DNA from: Auanema rhodensis
Taxonomy: Eukaryota; Nematoda; Chromadorea; Rhabditida; Rhabditidae
Reading direction: 5' to 3'
Length of the DNA: 64,000 bases
Assembly: GCA_964057225.1 (NCBI GenBank)
Contig: OZ059899.1
Span: forward strand, 14,950,501 to 15,014,500
In this document: positions 12,001 through 23,949 of the stretch, piece by piece
How positions within the stretch are numbered: the first letter of the stretch is position 1
Layout: each line of letters starts with the position of its first letter
Program-made: the position numbers and the translations under genes
The notes under the pieces: model-generated
The model's database searches: none
What the model saw: only the letters and a program-made list of their open reading frames with translations
What the model was told of the DNA's origin: nothing

Positions 12001-15000
12001 GCACATGTTGAAAATGTTCAGATTATCATTGTACATCCAATTTCATCAACAAGCTACTTCACCGCACAAGTTCTTTACGCATCAATGAAAGAATATTGTT
12101 TTATCGACAATTCTAGAAATTATCTTTTGAATAATTGACAAAGTGAAAATACAAAACACAGATGTATGTTTTGCCATAAGTGGTCAGGAGTGGCGGCTGA
12201 TATCCGAGCCAAAAGACGCCTCCTGAAATTCAACTCCCCTAGCCATAAAACTTACAAACACACAAAGCATTTTCAGTCTTATTTCAAAATCTATAAAAAG
12301 ATACTAAATGCTGGAAAACAATGGCAAGTGATTGTGACGAAGCCAATTCTTTTCATGATTTTTGCATTTTCTTACTCAAAATAGCTCGTGCTTGTCCTTG
12401 CAGCAGTAATAGTTTACTCTTAACAGCTGGCATGTATGTATGGCGGCAATACTAACGAAATAACTATAGTTTTAACAAATAATATCAACAATGCTAGCTA
12501 GCATTCATTATCAAATCATTCCCATTAATTTTATTTGAACAAAAAAATAGAAATAATTATATGTATCAATACACACCAAGTGAAAAAACTAGCCCGAGAA
12601 AGTATGTGAAACAAAACAAATTTGGGAAACATGAATGAAATATCAGTGGAGTTACTGGTGCAAAAAGATAAACTAGTAGCTGATCTTGTAGTCAAGATAG
12701 TCAATAACTACTAGTTACCTATACAAATAAAACTCCTATAGTAATTGAAATAAAAGAAATGAAAACAAAAACATCAATGCTTACAAACGTGCAACCGCTC
12801 ATCCATCCAAATATTTCGAAATAACGGTTATTTTGATGTGAAATGTTTTACGCGCGCGAACAAATAATGTGATTCATATTATTTGTTATTATTATTATTA
12901 TTATTATCATTCTTATTATCGTGATGAGTTTACATGATTTGTTTAGAATTAATAGAATTCTATGAAAGCTGTTTAGAATTCGTTATTGTGATTCGTCAAT
13001 AAAGAATGAGTTTAATTAACTAAAACTATGTTGAGCATAGATTAATGGTGTATCTAAATCCTTATTAAGTTAATGATTTCAAGTCCTAGTCCAATAGATA
13101 TTTGATTAAATGAATGCAAAATCATGATGAGCATAATATACTATAATAACGTTGTCAACGTCCATCATGAAATCATTTCCAGAGCATTGCCGACATTCAG
13201 TTATGACATCAGTATTGAGATTGAAGTACTGGGAACATCGGCTTAACTCAAAAGCATAATGTATCTTTTTCATCTTCAGTCACATGCAACCTGCTCTGTG
13301 ACATCAAAGCCTTGCTGGTTATCGCATTCGGAGTCATCAAAGCTAATGCCCAACCAGTTTTATCATCATATTCATTTCTGTTTTTAGTCGGCTAAAACAA
13401 TATGACTCAAAGAATAGCTATGTACATCTTAAGAATTTAAGAAGACGATGTCCTATATCGTTTTGAGTATATCTTGACGAACTTCTCTCTTAAAATAACT
13501 GAGTGTATTAGTAGTTCAAAATGCAAAAACTGTAAACATGTTAGTTTTGAAATGGAACCTTCACTTTGAGAACCTATGCCCGCAATTTTTCAGAGAAATG
13601 CAAGTGTAAAAAAATTCTTCTTCATATAGAAATTATTCAATAAATTTGTAAAATTTATTTTTCTTATTCAAATTTTCGGTCGAAAAGCCGCCTTGAGATA
13701 AGAAATAGAGGATCGGATGCCATTTTGAACTAATAGTAAAAAGGGCATATCTATTAATGTCAAGAATGAAATATAGGTTATTCACGACAAGGTTATTTAG
13801 GATTATTTCCTTTTTTTCTGAAGAAAAATATTTTTATTGCTTCAAAAGAAGTTCGTGTTGGCGGAGAATGAAAAAGAGAGCATTCTGAGAAAAATTCAAA
13901 ATATGCTCTGAACTTTGTTCATTGCAACCAACTTTTGCAGCATTTCCATAAAAAAAAGTCTTCCCTTTAAAAGCAGATCTAGCAAATGTTTTAGTCAAAA
14001 AAAAAAAAAGAAAAAGCAAAAGAAATCAAAGTCCTATCTATGTACTACTGAGGAGGATTTCCTTTTTCCTTTACCGTGATTATCAACTATTCTTAGTGGG
14101 ACCGTGAAATCTCTTAAACATTGAAATTGAACTTATACTAAAATACAATTAAACTTTTTGTAAACTTAAGCTTCATCTTTCCAGGTTCTTCTTCCGTTCA
14201 CACAAGTTTTCAATGTCATACACGGATATGCATATATAACATTATGTATATTGGGGGTTTTTGCGAATATTTCAATTGTTGTCGTACTTTTACGGCCAGC
14301 CATGAGGTAAATTTCAGTAAAAATCGCCAAATATTGAAAAAATTTATTTAGAAAAAGTCCTTTTAATTTATTTCTTATTATGATTGCTGTATGTGATGCA
14401 ACGCTTATGGCTACTTATCTCTTGTACAAGCATGTGAGTTGTAACTTTCCTCCTTCCCTCAATCTTTTTCTTCTCCTCCGTCTTCTCTTGATCCAACTTA
14501 ACTACTATCCATTTCCAGATAGAATTTTGTCATCCATTTTTCTTTACGCACAGCTTTATCGTTTATACCAAATTTTATGCTGGATTATCAGTATTTGTAC
14601 ATAGTACGAGTCTTTGGTTAACAGTGAATATGGCTATTTTGAGGTAAGCTATGCTACTTTCATGATTTAACTTCAAATTAAGATATTTCAAAGCTAGTTT
14701 TTCTAAATATATATGCTTATAGGTATCTTGTATTATATCGAGGTAGCCGGTCATCTTCCCGCTTACCGCCTTGTAATGGTTTTCCAGCGGCCATAGTAGC
14801 TTGTATTATTGCCACGATCATAGCATTTGTTGGCAGTTTTCCAAATATGCTTCGTTATGAGGTTATTCATTTGACAATTCTTCTAATACGACTCTAAAAT
14901 TCGCACAACTCATAGAAGGGAGAAATACGAAAATTCAAATTTCCTTAATATGTATGTTCTGGCTGAAAAAAAAAAGATCTTAATGACCAACTTGAAATGA

Positions 15001-16155
15001 ACTTTATTCTTTATTCCATATAAAGTAAAAACACTAATTCAATTTGGAGAGTAGACTTCAATAAGGCCAGTGTCATGATTCTGAACCAAAACTTGCTTTA
15101 ATTCAATGAAATGTAGAATCTACCATATACTTATTCAGCTTACCAAGTAATCAAGCCAGATTGCAAGAACTCTTCCAATAAATTTTAATAAAATTAATGA
15201 AATTCTCTTTGCAATCCTATAATTTCAATCGTTTCAGATAACTATGAAGGATAAGCGCAGACTTCCAGTAGAATGCTTAAGTGGACCTTATGCTCATGAT
15301 TGGAAAGAGACAGATGAGATCTATGAGTACGGCTTAGATAAGCCAGAGTGGTATGGATGTAGATGGGAACGATTCAACTTCTGGATGGCAGGTAAAACTC
15401 ACTGAGGTTTTGGATAACATTGAAGATTTTACTTTACAGCTTGGGTCCTGAAGCTTATTCCATGTATCTTACTGACAGTTTTTATGACTCTTCTTGTCCG
15501 AATGCTTATCGAAGCTAGAGAACGACGATCACGTTTATGTGGCGGAATGACAACCGGAAATTCACAGGTATACACGGTTTATCTCAAAATAAAGTTTCAT
15601 GATGAATTATCAGGCTGAACGAACAACTGCTATGCTTACAATCATCGTGGCAGTTTTCTTGATTACCGAGTTGCCACAAGGGATCATCGGTTTTGCAGCA
15701 GGTAAGCTGAATTCTGAAGGATAACCTGACGTCAATTTAATGACTTCTCTTTTCAGGTGTTAACCCTCGTCTTATTGTTTTAACATATCATTTAAATAAC
15801 TTTTTTGACTTACTGTCACTTATTAACAGTGCTGTGAATTTTGTACTATGTGCCCTCATGTCACATGTGTTCCGCAGGTATTAAATAAATAGAAGAATGT
15901 CCCTAACTTTTATATCTTACAGGGAGTTTCTACTTACTTTTGCATCTTGTTGTCCACAGTCTAGTGAAAGTCACAGTGGGGCTCCAACAATGACGAATCA
16001 CACCAACGTACGTCATGTAATAGATACTGTTCCATATATATTATCAACTTTCATGTTTTCAGGTGTGGACATCATTAATCTCACGGATAGGTAGCAAAAA
16101 TGGCTTTGTTCAAGTTCCCACTGCTTCCCCAGAGGATAAAGCTCAATCGCTATGA
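9076..16155 (+). CDS. DMSR-type neuropeptide GPCR, 11 coding exons
   Basis: Exons: 9076-9141, 14185-14306, 14352-14433, 14519-14643, 14723-14861, 15238-15391, 15440-15567, 15614-15701, 15757-15877, 15923-16007, 16063-16155; all phases agree and give 400 residues. The N-terminus (MSATCLGLDRNQTTEARDYY) has one N-glycosylation site. TM1 begins VIHGYAYITLC, the HGY signature of the DroMyosuppressin-receptor-related (DMSR) rhodopsin-like family of nematodes. TM2 has AVCDATLMATYL and TM3 ends NMAILRYLVLY in place of DRY. Extracellular loop 2 carries a Cys (YGCRWE). TM6 has FLITELPQGI, and TM7 has LINSAVNFVLCALMSHVFR. By family, it should be a plasma-membrane receptor for FMRFamide-like peptides in neurons or muscle. 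The first exon was chosen because its phase, position and Cys/Asn content fit; it is split from TM1 by a 5-kb intron. The gene is convergent with the Argonaute gene, about 200 bp away. Confidence 0.88.
9142..14184 (+). other. 5-kb first coding intron of the receptor
   Basis: The donor is gtttgt at 9142 and the acceptor ctttccag ends at 14184. I found no convincing exon inside on either strand. Short open frames (10925-11215, 12166-12384) show no family signature. It contains a GA tract near 11820-11840, a trinucleotide ATT run near 12881-12906 and a perfect palindrome of 16 bases centred on CTAGCTAG near 12490-12505. A long intron near the 5' end often holds regulatory sequence, but none is identifiable here. 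Confidence 0.6.
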
Positions 16156-16351
16156 AAAAATATACATTCTTTATCAACGAGTCTTAATAGATACATCTAA
16201 ACATTCTTAACACAACTTTATAAGTTGGACATAAAAATTTTTTTAAAAAATCCTGTTTTTTTTAAAACCTCTACAGAAAAACTTCAAATGCAAAAACACT
16301 AACTTCAAGTTTGATATAATAGTACTTTTCAAAAAACAACTTCTATACTTT

Positions 16352-19300
16352 TTACGCATTAATTCTAAAATGAGCTAAACGGGTATTACGAAGACTCAAA
16401 AGATCGCAGAAACGATGATAGTCATGGGATGAAGACGAATCACTAGATCCTTCTTCAAACGAGGATTGCCTGAAATTAAAACTAATAATACCACATAATA
16501 ATACAATTTCCAACAAATAAGCAGATAGAACATCTCTTCCACGTTCGGCATATCGGTTAGCGATATAGAGGGGAGCCGGCAGACTAATTGCACTATTTAC
16601 AATTTGATAACCGTGGGCTAAAGCGAATGTAACTCCTTCGAGTTCATCAAGGCACATATCAATTTCATCATAAAGAACAGTATAGCGAGGAGTCTTAGCA
16701 CTTCCCTGAACGATAAGTTCAATATATGACAATTGTTCAGCAATAGTTACCTGGATGGTGTTATGTGAATTCAAGTAGAATTCTTTGAAACTGGGATGAG
16801 TGAGTTCCGAATCAATTACTACTCCGGTCTTAATATTTTGCTGTATTGGCTTGTCGTTTGGATTAATCTAAACATCATACTTTACGGAAAAAACAACAAC
16901 AAAAATCTTTACCTTGCTCAACATTAATCGCACATTATGATCTTTCTGAGCGATTATCAAAGTTACCTTACACTTTTCTCCACCATAACTGTCAACATTA
17001 TGGCGAAGTAGTGGAATTTCATATTTCAAAATCTATGACAAATCAGATTAGAATAGCAAGAATAGAAATATACCGAAGTGAACGATCCTTCACCAACTCC
17101 GGATCTGTAGATAATTAATTCTTCTGGAGACTGACCATCATGACTCTGTTTGAAAAGTTCAAATGCTCGCTCTATTATAAATCCAATAGAAAGAGAAGTC
17201 TAAACAAAATTAAAATACTACACAAAACAAAAAAGTACGCAACCTCTTCTCGTCCGCTTTCTTGGAACATATAGTCTCCAATAAAATCTTGTGGGTTAGC
17301 TTTAAAATTGCCGCAGAACTGAAAACATGAACATACCAAAAAATGAAAGCAAAAGAAAATGTTTTCGTACTCCTACAACCGACGGCTTTCTTGACTTTAG
17401 ATCCTCTCGATGAACGGGAGGTGCATGACTGATCGCAATACCAATAATAAGTCTTTTGGGGGAAAACCATTCCCTAAATGAGATAGGATTGAAAATAATA
17501 AATTTTTAATACTCTTACCTGGCTTTAGGACCCATGGAAGTGAAGTTCACATTATAATTTATACCACCCAATTTTACATTGGTTTTTTGTATAATATTTT
17601 GAAGAGTTTGGAACTTATTTTCTTTAACCACTTTGAGAGCATTAGATATTTTAACATCTTGTGTGATGATTTCAAACTCGCGTTCAAACAATTTGATATT
17701 TTCTAAAATGTTGTTGAGGTAATTCAATGCTAGAGGCAAGCAATATTAACTGTGCAGTCCAGTGATACTGTCCGCTGTCACAAATAGACAAAACTGGCAA
17801 TCCGCGCTCTGCGCTAACTTCATCCTTTGTTTTAATTCCTGTTCTTCCAGAAGCTGAAATCGTAAAGACTCTTCAACGCTCTGTATTCAATTAAAGTTAC
17901 TCTTATTTCAGCAGGAGGTGATAAATCTGTTCCAAACTCTTGAAGCGAACGGTAAAACCGCAGAGCAAATTCCCTGAACAATCTATGCTTTTTAGTTAAC
18001 TCAGCAACTTACTCTAAATCTTTTAAATTAATCCCCATGCGAGAGCCAAGAGCATTGACTCCATAACATGCCCAAACTTTACAAAATCCGGACACATAAC
18101 ACTTTGCTCCTCTAGGAACCTTCCATTGGCCATGCTCGTAAGGGCCGTTACTGTTTTTGAACTGAATATTTGGGCCAGGTAGACATCGGCCATTTACCTA
18201 TTGTAATAAGCTTTTCAAACTGTATGACTTGCTCGATATACCATCAAAGGTCCAGGAAAAACTTTCAAGCCTGATTCATTTATATATTCATTGTTTTGAA
18301 CGCCACCTACAGGCAGAAGGTTTAGGGCATTAGCGCCTTTCATTATGTTCTGCTGTCTGGTCGATGGAGGAACGGCAGAGCTCTGGACGTAAAAATAAAA
18401 TAATCTTAATGATTATTATTATTACTCTAGTGGTCTTCTGGCTTTCAATAGGAGTTTGTTGCGGTACAGTCACACGTTGACCCGGAACAGTTTTACAAAC
18501 TTCCATGGGATAATAGTTCACTTGATTTCTTTCCCTTGTAGTGATCAAAGGTATTGTAGGATACCTAGAAAAAAAGTACAAGGTCGAATAACATTAAGAA
18601 AAACATCGTACTTCAACTCAATTTCGTATTTTTCTTTGAAATATTTTTCAACAGTCATTTTTCCATTGGGCATCTCAATACTGCAATTAAGCTATATGTT
18701 GCTTAAATCTTTTTTCGGAATTCAGAGCAAGTTCATCATTCGACTTACTTGGCCGAGACTGCCGTCAGTGTTGAAACACCGGTAATTTGTACACATCGAG
18801 GTCGACGAGAATGAGTTAACGTAACAAATATGCCTGAAAACGTTACAATTAAGCATAAAACATATTGAGAAATTCTATACCCTTTAAAACTTGATTAAGA
18901 CGATCAATGGAACGTTCACTATCAGGTCTGTCCTTTCCAACAATTTCCTGAGCTTTCTCAATCAAATTGATTCCCTCATGAAACGCTGCCTTCTTAGCTT
19001 AAGTACTTTGATGTTAAAACTTCTCGGGTACTTAACAAACCATCAATGATCAGACATGGGTTACTATAATTACGGCCTTTCGGTCCTTCAATTTGTCTAG
19101 TTGACTTTTGGGTACCGACCATCAACCGTTTGCCATCACCAACAAGTGGACAATCATTGCTACTAAAGTTATGATTCCATGGCTCAACCATGAAGGTTTT
19201 GCCATTTTCAAAAGACATGTGCACATCCCTACAACTATTAAAGCACATTACAATAATTTCAACTTACGGGTTCATAATGGCGTATTGATTAAGAACAAGC

Positions 19301-20076
19301 TCCATAAAATGAGCATATTCTCTTTTAATCTTCGAAAGATCATTGTTTGCTGAATGATTCAAAACTTCTTCGTCATTGAAAAACAGCTAAAATCAAAGAT
19401 GATTTCTAATTATAAACAAAAAATTTGTACATCGTTTTCAGTTCGCGCTATAGTTATTTGACAAATCAAAGTATCCAGTAGCGGAATTCCTGTATCTACT
19501 CCTTGAATTTCAATTTTGCAATCCTTCTAAAATACAGCTGTAGAAAACTTTTAAAAAATTCTACCGAAACCTTTCGTACGCAAATTTCTTTTGTAGAATA
19601 CAGTATGGCTTGTCCATCATACCAGTGAGAGTATATATTAGTTCCAAATATATCTGGTAGCTTTTCGAAAGCAGTTTTCATAATAGCCACACATTTTCTG
19701 CGTCGATCAGAAACGAGATGACTAAAATTATACACATTCGGGATACAAAATCTTAATAGAACTCGTCTTTAGCTTTGGCCGTGAACTCCACAGTTCTATT
19801 AGCATTAAGATCAGCTTTAATAAAAACGTGATATTGATAAATGTTTTGTCCTTCTGAAGGAGGTTTTAAACCAAAAATATTAGTTTGAATTCTCATAGGT
19901 GCTCCCGCAGTTCCGGGATCCACTTGTGGAGCCATAATGGGGTCATTTTCTTTGATCTAAATAACTCTGGTACAAGCTGACTGTATAAAACATACATCCA
20001 GATTTTTTAGACGTGTTCTAATGTCTTTGACAATCTGTTTTTTGGGTCCTAACTCCTGATCTGGGGAGGATGACAT
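16352..20076 (-). CDS. WAGO-like Argonaute, slicer residues absent, one frame break
   Basis: 22 exons (minus order): 20076-19996, 19956-19763, 19721-19565, 19526-19431, 19386-19268, 19228-19041, 18997-18881, 18833-18749, 18680-18612, 18564-18426, 18382-18242, 18197-18013, 17973-17901, 17853-17751, 17702-17519, 17473-17371, 17318-17244, 17199-17074, 17033-16913, 16867-16751, 16705-16515, 16469-16352; about 926 residues, a normal Argonaute length. The N-terminal block has GTAGAPMRIQTNIFGL. PAZ (about 250-430) ends QVNYYPMEVCKTVPGQRV. MID has FVTADSITGLH and TNVKLGGINYNV. PIWI (about 640-915) ends LPAPLYIANRYAERGR. The slicer tetrad is not kept: GADVTHP is GIAISHAP (Asp to Ala), RDG is YRSG (Asp to Ser), and the final His is Asn. 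It is therefore probably a non-slicing, secondary-siRNA-type Argonaute. Exon 19 needs one base removed (CCC at about 16980) to stay in frame. The last intron and C-terminus are the least certain. Confidence 0.85.
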
Positions 20077-20982
20077 GCTCTATAATACGACATAAAAACA
20101 ACATTTTGAATTTTGAAAAATTTTGAAAGAACGATTAAAAAGTTCATAACATAGTTAACGAATAATTCATTCATTACACTTTAAAACAGTAAACTTTTTT
20201 TTAACTTATGTTCCGAACAATGGCAAAAATTAGTCTACTTGAACAACTTAGGCCAGATGTACAGCTTATTTAACTTACAGAATCAGAATCAAAAAAAACA
20301 CTGATGACTGTAATTTCTAGACAGGAGAATTAGCGCGCGAATTCAAATATACTGATATTTATGTTTATGGTGATAATCACTTCTCACCACCAAACAGCTT
20401 TTCCTCAAAAATGGGAAGTCAAACGAAAAAAAAGATCGACTGCTCAACAGAAAGTTGAAGCCCAGAATGAATCCAAAATATTGTGTTGTTTTTAACGTCT
20501 TGATCATATCTAGTACGGTGTTTATGCAAATTTTGGCGTTTCATAATTGTCCTTTACACCTTTATTTTCCCGCTTATTCTGTTTTTTTTTTATGACGGGC
20601 AAAATAAAGAGTTTTAGATTTTCAATTTTTCACAAATGGAATATGCTAAAATTATCTGAATTATCAGAATATTTTAAAAATTAATTTATAATGTATTGAA
20701 ATTAGTTTTCTACTTATCCTTCGATTTGTGATAGGTTCTCCGACAGCTGGTTATTTCACCAAGTTCGTAATATTCTGGTAAATGAAAATGAACTTAATTT
20801 TTAATCAGTCTTATTAATGTAAAACTTATAAAATATTGAGTGATATATAGATGAACGTAGCATTTATTACTCATTTTGACTCTGAATGATCGAAAGGCTT
20901 CATTACTTCTCCTTTAAACGATTATTTTGGTTTGTAATTATCGCAAACTTTCTTATTAAATTTTTGCTTTTTCTTCTTATAG
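20077..20982. other. intergenic region between Argonaute and Gα genes
   Basis: AT-rich, between a minus-strand gene start and a plus-strand gene. The missing first exon of the Gα-like gene should lie here, but I could not identify one with an ATG and a matching splice phase. Confidence 0.6.
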
Positions 20983-22526
20983 TCATAAAAACAAACGTAA
21001 ACAGCATGTATCCCAAGCTTCTTACATTGATCAAAAAGAACTGAACTTGAAACTATCAGCTTTGGCTAAGTTCGAAATTTTCTCTTTACTATTTCGTAAT
21101 CTTATTTATTCTAAGTGAACGTAGTAAGGAGATTGATCAATATCTGAAAAACACTTTCCGATCTTATAAAGCGGTTTTAAAACTTTTGTTATTAGGTTTG
21201 CCATTTTCAGACCTATATTTTTACAAAAACTTTGAGTTTAGGCAGTGCATCAAGTGGTAAAAGCACGATTTTCAAACAGATGCAGTACAATGTGCTCATA
21301 ATTAAAATTTTAAAAAATATTTCCTTTTAGAATAATGCATACAACTGGGTCTACCTTGTCGGGACGACAAGATTATTTCAAAAAAGTAATATGCAAGAAT
21401 ATTTTTGAAATTTTTTTCAAACTTCGATCCGCAGCTGTGCAACTTAATTTTTCTCTCGAATCAATCAATGTACATTGAAGTACTTTTCAACTTGATTATC
21501 ATATTCTTAGGATATCGTGGCTGCGATTTGCGATGAAAATCGGAGATTGAATACCGATTGTGATTCGGAATATCTCACTGCTAGAGTAGCGGCATTTCTT
21601 AAGAAATTCTGGGAATCAGACGTAATACAATTGACTTATTTACAAAGATACAAAGTGGATTTGCCTGATTCTACAAAATAGTAAGTCAATAATAAGAAAT
21701 CTCGTATTAAATATATTGAAGTATTTTCTATTTATTTAGTTTTATGGAAAATCTAGAGAGAATAGGTCAATTTGAGTACATACCGAATTTTGAAGATATT
21801 TTACGTGTCAGAGAAGTAATTCATCTTACTCGTACTGCTGTTTATAACATTGATAAGATACAGTTTTGGTAATCCCCGACAGGAAATCACAAATTTCAAC
21901 ACTTTTTACAAGTTCTCTCATTCTTTTTAGCGTAGTTGACGTGGGTTATCACAGTTCATTACGGAAAAAATGGTCACACATCTTCGACGATGCAGCTGTT
22001 ATATTATATGTAGTAGATTTATTGGAATGCGTCGGGACACAAGATAGAACTGACGTAAATCATGAAAACTAATTGAAATACTTATTGACAAACATCGAAT
22101 TGTTGTCGGCAATTCGCATATGAATGAATTTGCTTCTTTGTCCTCGATTATCAGCATTGTTTTGCAGATTTTTGACATGAAACTGTCAGTAAACCTGTTC
22201 TCAGAAATAGCCACAAACCGACTGCTCATGAACTCTGTATTTATGCTCTTCTTAAACAAATGCGATATATTCCAAGATTTTATTGAGTCTTCCACCATTA
22301 GCGAAGGTACAATATATTACCATATACATTATACTGCTTTAATTTCACAATAGAACCTGTAATAGTTGATTGTGCACTTTTAAAAATTCGCAACGATTTC
22401 CTTCAAGCAGTGAAGCATCAAAGAAAATTGTATTGTCACAATATAATAGCTATTCGAACGGATAATATCCGGGTTTATACTTTCGTTTTAAACATCATAT
22501 ATATGATTTTTTTAGAGCATGTTTGA
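20983..22526 (+). CDS. divergent heterotrimeric G-protein alpha subunit, 5' exon missing
   Basis: Exons: 20983-21069, 21116-21195, 21242-21284, 21331-21385, 21435-21479, 21511-21680, 21740-21868, 21931-22054, 22168-22306, 22354-22526; phases agree, about 348 residues without the start. The Gα layout is clear: ALANERSKEID; a P-loop GSASSGKST after LKLLLL; a helical domain ending YFMENLERIGQFEYIPNFED; a switch-II-like VVDVGYHSSLRKKW; the guanine motif FLNKCDIF; and a C-terminal IYTHFT..AT-like part. Several normally fixed residues differ: the switch II GGQ is GYH, the switch I Thr-Thr-Gly is absent, and the TCAT motif is replaced (near IAIRTDN). The C-terminus (FLEHV) is unlike Gi/Gq/Gs tails. 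In-frame exons suggest a functional but strongly diverged, nematode-specific (GPA-type) protein. The start codon and any Gly/Cys lipidation site were not found. Confidence 0.75.
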
Positions 22527-23949
22527 TTCTAGTCTAACAAATATAATGCGCAAGAGATCTAGATTTACGCTTCTATGATGTAATATATCCAGCAAATTTT
22601 CAATTTTCAAGTCACACTGCTTATTAAAACATGTATCATTCCTATTTAGTATAACATATATACGTTCAACATTTAATAATAATAAAAAGTTGAGTGAATA
22701 GATTAGAAAACCGGCTATCAATGGTTTGTTTATATACTGAGACCAGCTGCCACAGCTAATCTAAACGTATCATCTCGTTTATATTTTTAATAATTTCAAA
22801 AAGCTCACATATCTCTTTACGGAATTAAAACATCTCATTTTTCACTTATATCAAATGATAAAAAACAATTCCGCAGATTTCTTAATATAGAGAAGATTAC
22901 AAGATACTTTCGATTGACTACTGGGCGTCTTTTCTGTGTAAAGTGTGCATGTTTGTGCCAATCATATAACGGCAGCATTATATTGGCCTCATCGATATAA
23001 GTATATATACAAGGCGTTTTTCATTATTTTTATCTCATTTTACATATTATTTTGTAATTTTAATTAAAATTGATCTAATAAATTGCATATTATTCATAAA
23101 TTTAATTATTATAACGCATGAATATAATATTGTATTATTTGAAACTTTATTAACCAAACATGTTATAAATAATTAAATTTTTGAGCAAAACTACGTGATA
23201 TGTTAAAGCTTTTATTTCAATTATAAAAATTGAGCTAGAAACATCCATCCCTTGTTCACTCTCTCGAAAAATGGTCTCATATGGATGTTGGTGTTGAAAC
23301 ATGAATGAGGAATCTGTCCCTATGCGTCAGTGGGGGGGGGTGTGCTATTGCTCAGCTTTTCGTTGGTTGTTGCTGCTCTTTTGTTATTTCCAGATATAGA
23401 TTTTAGAATCACTGTTCAGAGCATCGGGACCGGTCAGCGAACAGTTGAAGCTCGTTTGAGTGTTTATTATGTCGGCGGATAGGGGCGGGCAATGCTAGGT
23501 GTGCTGCTGCATGGCCTATGCGCAGTCATCATAAGAATTCTAGGGCAAGGAACGCATTCGTTACGGCCCCGATTTGTTTCCCTTCAATCGATTCACTAGC
23601 TCTCCGTGTCATATTTCGTCCGTTTTTCTAACTGTTTTAGAATATTTTTCTGAGCTACTGATTCATTCTTGATATCATTACTATTGATCGGTATTCTCTA
23701 TTTGTCCAATTCCTCTTATCTGTTCTCTCTTGAATGCATTAAATTCGTTGTATTTCAATATTTTTCTTACTGGCTTTGTCTATACCATCAGTAAAGTAGT
23801 TCTAAAATAGCTACGTGTTCTTATTGAATAACCATTATCTATGTCACAGATTTCATTTTCATTTGTGATGTTTCGTTACACGGTTGCTTTTTTTTCTACA
23901 TTGCCTGTAATGTTTTTATTATATTTTTCTTGTTTCCAGGCAATTCTTG
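22527..23949. other. intergenic region upstream of ero-1
   Basis: AT-rich DNA to about 23.2 kb, then a more GC-balanced 300-bp segment around 23,280-23,580 with a G run near 23,331. An acceptor (ttgtttccag) ends at 23940, ten bases before the ero-1 ATG, so a 5' untranslated exon or a trans-spliced leader is likely. No other gene was seen. Confidence 0.55.

Noticed and set aside
12490-12505. Perfect 16-base palindrome around CTAGCTAG
   Set aside because: Short and isolated within an AT-rich intron; expected by chance at this length and not matched to a known site.
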